The notes under the pieces: generated by a model
What the model saw: the letters and a program-made list of their open reading frames with translations, nothing else
What the model was told of the DNA's origin: nothing
Database searches by the model: none
In this document: one piece after another, positions 33,265 to 44,449 of the stretch
How the letters are laid out: every line of letters begins with the position of its first letter
How positions within the stretch are numbered: the first letter of the stretch is position 1
Made by a program: the position numbers and the translations under genes
Source of the DNA: Ochotona curzoniae
Lineage: Eukaryota > Chordata > Mammalia > Lagomorpha > Ochotonidae
Length of the DNA: 64,000 bases
Direction: 5' to 3'
Assembly (NCBI RefSeq): GCF_017591425.1
Contig: NW_024465746.1
Span: 2,046,001-2,110,000 of the forward strand

Positions 33265-36010
33265 GAAGAGCCAGGGTGGTGTTCAGCCATGGGGCTGGGG
33301 CAAAAGGAGCCCCCTGCAGTGTGGTTCTGTGGGGGTGCCTGAGCCAGGCCGGACCCCAATGCTTTGGCCTGAGTCCAAGTATTTGAGCAGCCAGTGCACC
33401 CATAGGGCATCAGGCTTTGCCTGCTGGCCCCCATCGGCAAGCTCTAGGGTTTTTAGGGTATGTAATTGCTGCCTAGAGACATCCATGGATAAGGCCAATG
33501 TGAGTGTAGGTGAGGGATGAATCCTGTGTGACTCCCAACAACGGGGTCACAAAACTTGCTGACAAGCGACGGGACTGAGACCTGGTGGTGGGGAGGGGAG
33601 AGTCCGTAAGATCCATTTTGGCCAGGCTAATTCACCAGCCCACATGGGAGTCCTCAGTTAGGCTGTTAGCATAGAGCATCTCTGACTGCCACACAACAGA
33701 CTACATGAAAGCTATAGATGGGGCCTGTCTGGCAGTGCTAGGTACCAGTACCCGAAGGAGTGTTGGAGCAGAGGATGGGTCACATTAGGCGGGGTCATGA
33801 CACTAACCAGCACGTGAGAGAATAAGGTCCAGGGGTAGATTCTGTGGGACATAAATGGGTCTGACCTTGTGGAGATACAAGTACCGCTGGTTAGTTCAAG
33901 AGTTGGGGTAGTGATGGGGTGAGCTAGGTGTGACCATGGAACCTGCCATCACTCATGGGTAAAGGAACCGACAACATTCTGGACTGGTCAAGGCAGTAGC
34001 ACCCGAAAGTGCATCCTAAAACAGGGTGTGGGGTGAACCAGGCACAATGTTCACCAGCTCATGCAAGACCAAACTGGAAGGGCAGGCTATGCTGGGCACT
34101 GGCCTAACATCCAATGGCATGTATGAGACCTGGGACTGGGAGTGTGGGTCACAAGCTGGGCCCCATCCATAGCTTTCTACTCACCTAGTGGGTCACAAGG
34201 TGGGCGTAGTAGCTCCAACAGCTGGCTAAAGTGTAGATAGGTTATGGCAGGGGGCGAACCAGGCAGGGCCGAACAAACCTTAGCTCACAAACAAGAACAG
34301 AAATCAGGCTGGAGCATAGGTCATATCGAGCTAGGCTCTTGTACTTATTGGTCTGCATGAGCCAGGGATGCCAGGCTACAGTATCTAATGCAAATGCCAA
34401 GACAGGGAGGTGGTGGGCTGTGCCAAACTGGGTCAGAACGACCACAGGCACACAAGTGATCTGTGGCTGGGAGCAGGCCTGGTTGGGGAGCTAAGAGAAT
34501 ACCCTGGCTGGGTTGGGGCTTCCACTGGTGAGTGCAGGGGCCAGGGTGGGGGCTGTGTTCTGGTCTGGAGATGGCTGCAGTGTCCCTTGGCACAAGTGAA
34601 CTGGGACTGGGCGCTCCAAGTCGGGCTAGACTCCAGCACCATGTGGTGCTCTGTAGAGGACCAGGGTAGATGCAGAAAGACTAGGCTAGGTCTCTACCCC
34701 TACTGAGCCATGCACGAGATATGTTTGAATATGGGTGAGCCTTGGCTGGGCTGAAACATCTAACAGTAAGAACCAGAACAGGTTGAAGGCCAGTCAGGAA
34801 AGGCCATTCTCCTGCCAGGACAGGAGGTAGACTAAACAGGGCTAGCCGGTATGTGTAAGATCTGGCATTGGGAGAGGTTCTGATGGAGGAGCCTGGGCAA
34901 CTCCTCCGGCAGGACAAGGTTCCTGCAGGTAAGCACAAGAAGCATGATAGGAAATAGCCCAGACCAGGCCAGGAAAAGGTACCCACTATCATGCATTTGA
35001 CACAGGTAAGGGCAGATGAGGCTGCACTAGTTCATATCACCCGCTGGCAAATCTGAGCACCAGAACAGAGTATGGATCATGTAAGGTTTGGTTGCAATAC
35101 ATAGAAGTACACATTACAGCTAGGACAGGGTGCTGGCTGGGCTGGGCAGGCTGTAACCTCCACCAGCGGGAGCTGAAATTGGGGGTGGACCAGGCCAAGT
35201 TACAGCAACCACTGGCAAATGCCGAGGCGAGGGGGACCAAGCCAGACTGGGCCACAGCACCCAACCAGTACACGTGAGAACCAGCAGGGGAGGAGGAAAT
35301 GCCGGTAAAGGGAATGGGGAGGGCCCTGATAGACCAGCATTCCCACTGGAAAGCGTGAGTTGGGATGAAGACAGACTAGACCAGGCAGGGCTACAACACC
35401 TGTGGGCCTCATGTGAGCTAAATCAGGGGAAAGCCAGGCTGGCTGACTGCTCCTACTGGTGAAAGCATAAATCAGATTGGGTGAGGGTTGGTTGGGCTTT
35501 GCCACAGCATCAGTTGGCAGAGGCTGGCACTGGGGCCTAATTCTGTCGAGTTAAACTCCAGAACCATCTGTGGAGAGCATGATGTGGGAGTGGCCCAGTA
35601 AGGAAAAAGTGGGCACCTCCCTCTTAGGCTACCACTCCCACTGGAGAGAATGTAAACCAGGACTGGGGCAGGGGTGGTTGGACAGAATGGTACCACCCCT
35701 GCACATGTGTGGGATGGAAAGTAGAGCTGGTTGGGTTGAACTAGGCTTCAATGCCCATTGACATGTGTAAAGAGCTGAATGGGATGTGGGACAGACTGGA
35801 CAAATGTGCTATACATACTGGCAAGCATGGGAACCAGGGCAGAGGGTGGGCCTGGTGGGGATTATTGGGACTCACTCTGACTAGGCTGCAGCTCCCACTG
35901 GTTTGTGAAAGGGCCAAGTGTGTGCTAGGCAGAATCAGGCTTGACTGCAACACCCAAGGTTCATGTGGAACACAGGTCTGGAAACAAAAATAACCCAGAA
36001 AATGCAACCA
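33265..36010 (+). repeat. 2.7-kb GC-rich degenerate tandem array (VNTR-like)
   Basis: The same theme recurs about every 50-80 bp: a 'cactggcacatgtgagnaccagg'-like block, then a G-rich block, then 'gaccaggctgggctacagcacc'-like. Clear examples start near 35041, 35160, 35210, 35262, 35341, 35452 and 35511. All short frames here are products of the repeat. The array sits between an L1-type 5' flank and a shared 3' end with an A-rich tail, resembling the layout of composite retroposons that carry a VNTR, such as SVA in apes; this comparison is structural only. Confidence 0.65.
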
Positions 36011-36460
36011 CCACCATATACAGAAGCTGATTGGGGCGACGAACTGTGCAGGTCTGGGATCACCTTAGATGAAGTTTCTTTGGAGATCCCTCCAACTGAA
36101 CTGGTGATCTCAGAACCCCAATCTTGAAGAGACTAGGTCAGCCAGCGGATTCTGAACAGATTTCATTGTGCTTGGAATGGTGACATTGGCAGCAGTTCAG
36201 AATTGCTGAGCTATCAAAATTGCATGAGCAAGACCCTCAGAGCATGCCCCACGTCGGGGACCTGGGATGGGGAGGGGAGGCTGGGTGGGGCTTTTCCTTT
36301 ATCTCTCCCCTTACCCTGGATACAGAAAAAATAATAGTAATATTAATGAGGAAACAATGGTCTTACCCACTTTCCTGTAGCCCTTGACCCTTTGTGCCCT
36401 AATCAACTATGTGAAGATGATCAAAATAAAAGAATTAAAAGAAAAAAAGAATTGAGGAAG
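36011..36460 (+). mobile_element. 3' end of the VNTR-containing retroelement
   Basis: Contains 'gaccctcagagcatgcccc', 'ggctgggtggggcttttcc', 'ctggatacagaaaaaataat', 'ggtcttacccactttcctg' and 'caactatgtgaagatgatc', then 'aaaataaaagaattaaaag'. The same motifs occur in minus orientation at 48120-48330, so this is a dispersed family. A lagomorph L1 3'UTR is the likeliest identity. Confidence 0.65.
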
Positions 36461-36830
36461 AGGAGCTGGTGTGTTCAAACACAAGAAAATAGAAAAGCTA
36501 GTTGCTCAGCTTGATCAGGCTATGCTGTATACATGTGCTTAAATTTCTCACTGCACCCCATAAAAATGTACAGGTATTACATGTTAATAAAATTTTTTAA
36601 AAGAAAAAAATATTGACAATATTCAAAGTCACATTTGTCAAATTAAAAAGAGATGTGTGTCACTTTTTCTACCTCTATGTGTTGTGTACAGATTTATGAC
36701 ATTTTCAGCTGTATTTTTCACATCCTTGAGATGAAGTACAGTGGGAGGATATACGCAGCCAGAGAAAATGATGGGTCCTGTGATAGGGAATAGTCTTGTG
36801 TCCCTAAGTAACTATAAGAAAACAAGTTCT

Positions 36831-37146
36831 GGTCCCGGCACGATAGCATAGCAGTTAAAGTCCTCATCTTGCACGTGCCAGGATTCCATATGGTCACTGG
36901 TTCTAATCCTGGTGGCCCCCGATTCCCATTCAGCTCCCTACCTGTAGCCTGGGAAAGCAGTCGAGGACGGCCCAAAGCCTAGGGACCCTGCACCTGCGTG
37001 GGAGACCTGGAAGAGCTCCAGGCTCCAGGCTCCTGACTTCCGATTGGCTCAGCTCCGGCTGTTGCGGTCACTGGACAGAAGATCTTCCTCTCTGTCTCTC
37101 CTCCTCTCTGTATATTTGCCTTTCCAATAATAATAATAATAATGAA
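36831..37146 (+). repeat. C-repeat SINE, young, with target-site duplication
   Basis: Flanked by 'aaaacaagttct' (36819-36830 and 37147-37158). It ends in an (AAT)n tail. Confidence 0.97.
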
Positions 37147-37259
37147 AAAACAAGTTCTAATGTTAACCAGATCACCTACATTTTTTAGCTGGTCAGCAAC
37201 AGTTTTTATTTGTAACAACCCAGAAGTGGTCAATGAAATCACTTCACATCAGTTACTCA

Positions 37260-37400
37260 GGCACAACAGGTCTGTCTCCTGTGATACCAGCACCCCATAC
37301 AAACACCGGTTCAAGTCCCGGCTGTTCCGTTTCTCATTCAGCTGCCAACTAACATGCCTGGGAAAGAAGCAAATGTTTTTTTCTCTTTTTAAATAAAGAT
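37260..37400 (+). repeat. Old C-repeat SINE fragment
   Basis: 'accggttcaagtcccggctg' and 'aactaacatgcctgggaaag'; the B box is well preserved. Confidence 0.65.
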
Positions 37401-37404
37401 TTGT

Positions 37405-38190
37405 CAACTGAGCAGAGATATGACTACTTCCTGAGATGCTTGGAAAGCCCCAGATCATAATCTGGTCAAGGACCATAACCAGTTTCTTAAATGTACATTA
37501 GACAAATATTTCTCAACTGACCAGAGTCCTTGACACAAATGCATGGATAAAACAAACCCCTGATGCACAGAAATTATGAAGGGAGTTAATCAATAGGTAG
37601 GCACTCGTTATATAAGTTCTTTCATCAAAATCCTTATCAAAACCCTCTGGTGAATCCCAACTTGGTTAGCAGGAATCTCTCTAGAGTAAAACTAACCTTT
37701 CCAGAACACCCTCGACATAAGACAAAGAACCAACTTTACACAAGCTCCTGCAACAACAGAAAGAGCAACTCGCTAATTCAGTGTTTGTGAGAAGCCAAAC
37801 ACTGTGCCAGCCTGGTGAAATCACATTGAAGCTGTATGAGGGCACTTCAAGAAGTTTGTGGAATTTAATGTGTAATGTGCCAACTCCGTAACACTTTGTA
37901 AAGATCCATTGTCTCATAAGGCGCTTCTTATTTTGAGGGGGTGTTATTTTAGTGACTGACAGAAAACTTGGAGCAAATTCTTTCTTGATTGTTAATGAAA
38001 AGTTAACTGAGTTCAGCCCCTCCACTGAAGCAATACAGCTAACGCAAGCTCTTCTGTTACATACTGAGACATGGATTGCTTAAACAGGATTCCCTGTGAC
38101 TAAAGGGAAAAAAATCATCTTCCAATTATAGATGATAGCCTCTGATATTTAAAACCTGGTATCAGTATACACTGGTTAATTTTAACAACT
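37405..38190. other. Intergenic, nothing recognised
   Basis: AT-rich, with a 114-codon minus-strand chance frame at 37681-38025 that resembles no known protein. Confidence 0.4.
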
Positions 38191-38194
38191 TTTT

Positions 38195-38507
38195 TTTTAA
38201 ACAAAAAGATTTATTTTCATTGTGAAGTCAGATATACAGAGAGGAAGATCTTCTGTCTGATGATTCACTTCCCAAGCGACTGCAATGGCTGGTGCTGTGC
38301 TGATCCAAAGCCAGGAGCCAGAAACTTCCTCCAGGTCTCCCATGCAGGTGCAGGAACCCAAGGCTTTGAGTTCCTCGACTGTTTTAGGCCATAAGCAGGG
38401 AGCTGGATGGGAAGCAGAGCCACTGTGATTAGAACCGGTGCCCAAAAGGGATCCCAGTGAGTTCAAAGCAAGGACTTTAGCTGCTAGGCCACTACACTGG
38501 GCCCTGA
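38195..38507 (-). repeat. C-repeat SINE
   Basis: T-run and 'aaaaagatttattttcattg' to 'gctaggccactacactgggcc'. Confidence 0.93.
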
Positions 38508-38509
38508 AT

Positions 38510-39857
38510 AACTCTTTTGATGGCATCCGTTTCTTCCACCATCACACCCAGCAATTTCCCAGACAAGTTATGCTTTAATTTATATTGGCTTGGTCCCCAG
38601 GATAGGTGTATGGGGTAACTCCTGCAGGGTACTCCATTGGTACTGTCAGCAGTACTATGTTCTTCATAACATAGAGGAAGTGGCAGATCTTACCAGGAAG
38701 TGTGGAACCTATGAAAGAGCTAGGATTGGGGTAGAAATAGAGTTGGCAAACACCTCATTGCCTTAATTCCATGTTTCACCAAACATCTGGGAGCTCATCT
38801 GTGCCCACTCTGTTCTGTGAAAGAAAAGGGGTTATTTGTGCGCTACCAAAAGGCCTAATGACTCTTGGACATGAGCTGAGTATTAAAGGCTTTCAGTCCC
38901 TAATTATCTACCTGCAGAACATTTCATAAAACTCATCATCCACTAGCCAACTCTCAAATTCCTGAATCACTGTATCTGGAAGAACGTTCCTCTCCACCCA
39001 GACATTTTCCCGATGGTGATTTCAGCCATGACTGTATTTCAGAACTGTCTGGCTCACTTCCCAATTGAGATAGTGTCCTCAAAGCTGCTCAGTGATCACT
39101 CAATGAATTTCAAATTCCCATCATTCCATCAATTTTCTCAGTCATAAATTTCGGTACTATTTGCACGCGTTTGAATCCTCTAAGAGGCAATGCCACGAGA
39201 GGACAAAAAGACACGCAAGAGATTTGTTTGGGGAGACAAATGAGACAGAAAGTGGGAGAATGGTGGTCACTATGTACAAACAGGAAGGAAAGAAAAGGAG
39301 ACAAGAGAGGTGGGAGTCTGTAGGGGACAATGCACTTCCAAGGAAGTTTCAGCAAGGCCACGAGGAGTCTTAACGCCAAAGACTCATGAGAGTCACGCGT
39401 GCTTTAGGAATGGCCCTGATTCAACATGCCTGCCAATCTAGTCAACGACTTGGACAGAGCCAGCTGTTCTACTTTCCTTTAGAAACTTTCATTTCACAAA
39501 ATTAGGATACTTGACATAATTTCACAGGTCACTAAGGCTCCTCTCTTCTACACTTTTATTGTCAATCAGAGCTTTCTTTACTAGATACATGTCATTATTT
39601 AGGGTTCATGATTCTTTATTATGTATCAATTTGAATGATCCTCTGGTAAAAAAATTCAGTATTTATTATATAGAAGACCCATAAAAACATCTGACATTCA
39701 AATATCCAACATAGGGAGTGCTGCCACACTGTCTCAGCAGATTTCACAGCTCAATGGTAAAACAAAACGACAAAATGGACTTTTGCAAAGCAGTATCCTG
39801 GTTAATCCCAACTCAGCAGTTCCATCACCCCCTACAGAGCCTCTCACATTGATGACA

Positions 39858-39902
<45 letters not shown>

Positions 39903-40254
39903 CTTAATCACATAGGACCAGACTGAGTCAATAAGCTCACAATTTAAATTTAGGGTTTATATTTTTAAACAGATGTGGTGGAAATACGTAGCTTTTTCAG
40001 TGACATTTTCATATGAGTTTTATGAGCGGCCTTAAAAACGGTTAATATCCTTATTAACTAAAAGCATTTGATGGTTTTAGTACATGCTACAGTGTCTGGA
40101 TTAACTAAAAAATGAGATTCTACTTTGGGAATTTGACTTCATTCCCTCAAATCAAACAAATACTAAGCAAATAAAGTGCTTGTTTCCCATTCACAGAACA
40201 CTAAAACCTGTCCTTCTCTCATTGTCAAAATAGAAAACCTTACAATATACCTTG
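38510..40254. other. Intergenic, nothing recognised apart from a microsatellite
   Basis: AT-rich; contains a perfect (AC)n tract at 39864-39899 (about 18 units). No exon is recognised. Confidence 0.45.
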
Positions 40255-40299
40255 GAATCTTACATTCACAACCAAGAAGGATACAACTTAGAAACAATG

Positions 40300-40620
40300 A
40301 CTACACTGGGGCTGGCATCTTGGTTTAGCAGGTTAAGCCAACAACCTATGGCTAAAGCATCCCAGAAGGTTCATGTCACAGCTGCCCCACTTCAGATCAG
40401 TCTGTCTCCCAGTGTGCCTGGGAAAGCGGCAGAAGGTGGCCCAAGTACTTGGACCCCTGCATCCATGTGGGAGACCCTGCTCCTGCCTACAGCCTGACCC
40501 AGCCCCAGCAGGTGCAGCCACTGAGGGACTCAACCAGTGGACAGAAGATACATCTCTTTCTCCTCTTCCCTCGATCTTTTCCTCTGTAACTCTGCCTTGC
40601 AAATAGATAATATCTTCTAA
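40300..40620 (+). repeat. C-repeat SINE, older type
   Basis: 'tggggctggcatcttggttt ... tctgccttgcaaatagataat'. Corresponds to the SINE at 59885-60195 in the partner block. Confidence 0.85.
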
Positions 40621-40621
40621 A

Positions 40622-40850
40622 ATAAAGCTTTTCTCTTTTTAATTGTTGTATGATATAGTGCCACATGCTCTAAAAATTCCTATCTCTCTCCCCAAGTTCC
40701 CTTCTCCACTCCCCCTCCCCCCATTGATTTCCCCTCTAGTTTTACATTTGGTGGTCCATTGTGAGTAGTCATAAGTCCATCATGCTGCTACTGAGGTGTT
40801 TCCTGACACTGTGGGCGTGGACAATATCGGAGAGTCCAGCATCACGAGAA
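40622..40850 (-). mobile_element. L1 3'UTR end with polypurine tract
   Basis: On the minus strand it shows a G-rich polypurine run (the plus strand has 'cactccccctccccccatt' near 40716) and an A-rich end ('aattaaaaagagaaaagc'), typical of an L1 3'UTR. A relative lies at 55050-55300. Confidence 0.55.
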
Positions 40851-40854
40851 AGTC

Positions 40855-41120
40855 AGGTTTCACAGAGAAGAGAGACAGAAAGATCCACTGTTCACTGGTT
40901 CACTCCCCAGGTGGACACAACAACAGCAGCTGAGCTGATCCAAAGCCAGAAACCAGGAGCTCCTCCAGGTCTCCCACACCACTGCAGGGTCCACCACTTT
41001 CCCAGGCCACAAGTAGGGAGCCAGACAGGAACTGCAAAGCTGAGATATGAACTGACACCCAGATGGGGATCCTAGTGCATGCAAAGTGTGGACTTTAGCC
41101 ACTAGGCTAGTGCCTAGGAC
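40855..41120 (-). repeat. C-repeat SINE
   Basis: 'tcacagagaagagagacag' to 'actaggctagtgcctagg'; the A-tail end is missing. Confidence 0.88.
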
Positions 41121-41137
41121 CCATAATAATTCTTTCA

Positions 41138-41143
<6 letters not shown>

Positions 41144-41180
<37 letters not shown>
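41144..41180 (+). repeat. (GA)n microsatellite
   Basis: About 18 AG units, uninterrupted. Confidence 0.97.
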
Positions 41181-41183
<3 letters not shown>

Positions 41184-41224
41184 AAAGAAACATTGTTACC
41201 ACATGCTCAGCCTAGTTGTGCAGA

Positions 41225-41515
41225 TTAAACTTGCAGCTCCTATGCCTGCATCCCATAGCAGAGTGCCTCCTGCTGAGTCCCAGCTACAAGATACCTCCAG
41301 TTTAGCTTCCTGCTCATGCACCTGGATTTAGCAGGGGACACTTGAGGTACCTGCATCTCTACAACCCATGGGAGAGACGCCAACGGAGTTCCAGGTTCCT
41401 GCCTGTGGCTTGACCCAGTCCTGCAGGGATCCAGGCAGTGATCAATGCGCGACAAGTCTCTGTCTCTGCCTGGCCCTGTCTCGTTAGCTCTGCCTTTCAA
41501 ATAAATCAAGATTTT
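41225..41515 (+). repeat. Rare C-repeat SINE subtype
   Basis: Has the distinctive middle 'gctcatgcacctggatttagc' and 'ctacaacccatgggagagacg', and ends 'ctgcctttcaaataaatc'. A second copy of this subtype is at 60550-60780. Confidence 0.75.
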
Positions 41516-41747
41516 AAAAACAATACCAAAATACAACCATATCATACCATTCACAGATATCCACAGTAAGAACATATCATGTAATTAACAGATGTAGAAA
41601 GTGTTAGCTTAAAATTCAACTTCTTTCTGGGCAAACAAATTTAACAAAGATGACTTATTTATCCCCCCAAACACAGGCTTTTTAGTGGCTACATGACAAT
41701 TCAGAATAATTAGGTGAAAAATAAAAATGTTAAGAAAAGGCTTTTCT

Positions 41748-42077
41748 GGTCCCAGTGCGATAGCTTAGTGGTTACAGTCCTGGCCTTGCATGCACCGGGA
41801 TTCCATATGGGTGCCGGTTCTGATCCCAGTGACCCTGCCTCCCATCCAGCTCCCTGTTTGTGGCCTGGGAAAGCAGCCCGAGATGGCCCAAAGCTTTAGG
41901 ACCCTGCACCCATGTGGGAGACCTGGAAAAGCTCCTGGCTCCTGGCTTCGGATTGGCTCAGCTGCAGGTGTTGTGGTCACTTGGGGAGTGAACAATCAGA
42001 CGGAATAGATTCCTTTCTGTCTCTCCTCATCTCTGTATACCTGTCTTTCCAATAAAATAAATAAATTTTTAATATGA
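41748..42077 (+). repeat. C-repeat SINE, young, with 14-bp target-site duplication
   Basis: Flanked by 'gaaaaggcttttct' (41734-41747 and 42078-42091). It is absent from the partner block at 60.8 kb, so it inserted after the duplication. Confidence 0.97.
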
Positions 42078-42689
42078 GAAAAGGCTTTTCTTTTCAATAG
42101 GAGTCTTCAAAATATTCACAAGTAACAAGCAGACTGTTCCACAAAGTTAACCCTCAGGAACAAGTCCTTATTCAGCTCAGTGAGAAGAAACTTTTTCTTA
42201 ATACAAACAGCAACATTCAGTCTAGTCTACAATTATTTTTCTAAGCAATTTGCGACCATACAATGTACTAGAATAAGATGAGATACTGTTGTATGTTTAG
42301 TAACACTGTAAGATATATTTCACTTCTGAAAATATTTTGAAATTCATATTACATACACACAATACAATCATAAACGCACAATGCTTATTCAAAGACCCAC
42401 ATGAAGTGAAAAAGACAAGATGACATGAATGCCAACTCAAAAACAAAAAACGAAGAAAAGCACAGTTATCATGAAACACTTGGCCAGGAGCTCCACACTA
42501 TGCAATTCTCAACTACCTCTGGGACATTCTTGAGTGGACCCCAGGGGTTTCCATAGCAAGGTGCCTCTACTACAGCAGCAGAATTCGTATATGATCAGGA
42601 ACATAACAGGTAACTTATACACAACAGATTCAAATCAGCATTAGACAATAGTAAAAATGTAAAGACATACAGGGAGAATCAAGAGTGAT

Positions 42690-43975
42690 CCTGACAACCT
42701 TCTAGCAGGAGGTCATGTGCACAGGAGGCGGCTTGTATCCCAACCCTGGAGACACCCAGGTCCTCACCAAGGACTATCAGTATGGGCACCAAGGACTACA
42801 TCCCAACTGCCAAAGAGACCATGGGGAATTGGAGTGCTTTCAGAGGCCAAGAACTCTGAGGTCATCCACCCCCGTCTGGATCTACCACATGGGATGGAAG
42901 AAGCCCAAATCCTTCCTTGCAGTGTCCAATGGCATTAGAACAACAGCCAGGAACCCTGAGTGGTCCACAGAAACAGAAGAACAGTAACCTTCCTTTAGGA
43001 CTAGGGAGAGGAGCTTTCTCTGGTCCTTACTTACTTCCAACTTTGGATCCTCACCCTTTCTTGCAATGAACATCAGGATAGCTGTGGAACCCCCCCCCCC
43101 CCGAAGGTAAAGCCAGCAAAGTATCATCCCAATCAATTAAAAGCCCAGACATGACATCCAGAAACCCCTCAAAACAAACAAACAAACAAACATACAAACA
43201 AACAAAAAATCTACAATGGACACACAACAATAAAGAAAGCTTAGAATCAGACAGGAATTGGCCAGCACGGATTCGATCATGCCTCCCTAGGCGGGACACA
43301 AAGATTACTTACGCATAACTGGGTATTTGGGGATTTCTGTCTCTCTAAAAAAATATTCTGTACCTAAACTGAGGACACATGTCTTGCTAGAGTTATAAGC
43401 CAGTTCAGACCATCCGAAAAACAACTAAGATCAGCAAAATCATGCTTCAACACTATAAACTGCTAATTACTAAAATAAAAATAGACAAGACAGTTGAATA
43501 GTAGTCTAGAGCCATTTTGAGGTGTATGGAATCCAGTTGAATATAAACCAAAAATTGAAACATCTATGAAGAAGTCACAGGACATAGTTAAGAACCCGAA
43601 TTTCCTATTAACATATTGTTATTCAATAGCATATCAATTAATGCGATAAGGTTGTAAATGGGTGTTGATGTTATGTCGGGGCTTTTAATTGATTGGAATG
43701 ATACTTTGCTGGCTTTACCTTGAGACCAGAGATGGTCTCACCAAGAAATCGTTGAACCCACTAGGATAATAAGACGCTGGACTTTATGCTTGGTAAATAC
43801 TTCCAATGAAAGAACCTCAACTGAAGTTGAACTGTGGTTATGCAGCAAGGTGGAGAAATCCACCATGGGGAGAGGGTTTGGAGAGGCGTGCAGGGAATCC
43901 CAGTGCCCATAACACTGTCACATAATGCAATTAATATTAATTAAAAACAACAACAACAACAAAAAAAAACATGAA
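42690..43975 (+). mobile_element. Lagomorph-type L1 3'UTR
   Basis: Ends with 'gaaatccaccatggggagag', 'cactgtcacataatgcaat' and an A-rich tail ('aaaacaacaacaacaac'), as in lagomorph L1s. A poly-C run of 13 lies at 43090-43102. Coding regions are absent (5'-truncated). Confidence 0.75.
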
Positions 43976-44058
43976 AGTCGGTTGAGGTTTCTTCATTGTA
44001 AGTATTTACCAAGCATAAACTCCAGCATCTTCTTATCCTAGTGAGCTCAACAATTTCT
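43743..44058. repeat. Inverted repeat, arms about 78 bp
   Basis: The left arm 43743-43822 ('ggactttatgcttggtaaat' inside) is matched by the reverse complement of 43981-44058 ('atttaccaagcataaactcc'). Arms are roughly 85 percent identical by eye with a spacer of about 158 bp holding the L1 3' end. It probably arose from two L1 3'UTR pieces in opposite orientation. Confidence 0.75.
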
Positions 44059-44059
44059 T

Positions 44060-44445
44060 CAACCACTTCACTTGTCTGACATACACCATTCTTGTCTGAG
44101 GAGGATAGGAATTTACATCATTACCAGGACAGGAACAATTAGATCTCAAAAAGAAATCCCTAAAGATTTCCCGCAAAACACACCACCAATTCTAAAGCTG
44201 ATTTCAACTACTTAGAAACTCTTGCTTGCCACACTTGCAACACCTAGCAGCCACAGATTCAACCTGCCAACTGTGCCCAACAACAACTCTGAACAAACCA
44301 ATACTGACTAACCAAGACCAAGAACAAATTAATACTGTTGGAGGATAACCCAGGGAACTGACTGCCTAACTTGGCTACAGACCCTTAGAGACCTCCTAAA
44401 TCCCCCTGGCTAGTTTTTTTCCCTCTCCCTTGTACAGCCAAGCCT
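44060..44445. other. Unassigned sequence between L1 piece and CpG-rich stretch
   Basis: No exon or known repeat is recognised. Confidence 0.4.
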
Positions 44446-44449
44446 ACCT

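Larger units (their letters stand above)
40255..43745 (+). repeat. Duplicated block, copy 1 (partner at 59.8-63.0 kb)
   Basis: The order of elements matches the right-hand block: 'ttcacaaccaagaag' start, an older CSINE, a second rarer CSINE subtype ('tacaacccatgggagag ... cttgacccagtcctgcaggg'), single-copy-like sequence with 'aacagcaacattcagtctagtct', 'caaagacccacatgaagtg' and 'tggccaggagctccacact', then L1 3'UTR. Younger insertions differ between copies, so the duplication (or the shared composite repeat) predates them. Confidence 0.6.

Noticed and set aside
33265..36010. Numerous 60-105-codon frames
   Set aside because: They arise from the GC-rich tandem array and change with every unit; no protein similarity.
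39864..39899. Functional repeat array or CRISPR-like repeats
   Set aside because: A simple (AC)n microsatellite without spacers; the organism is a mammal.
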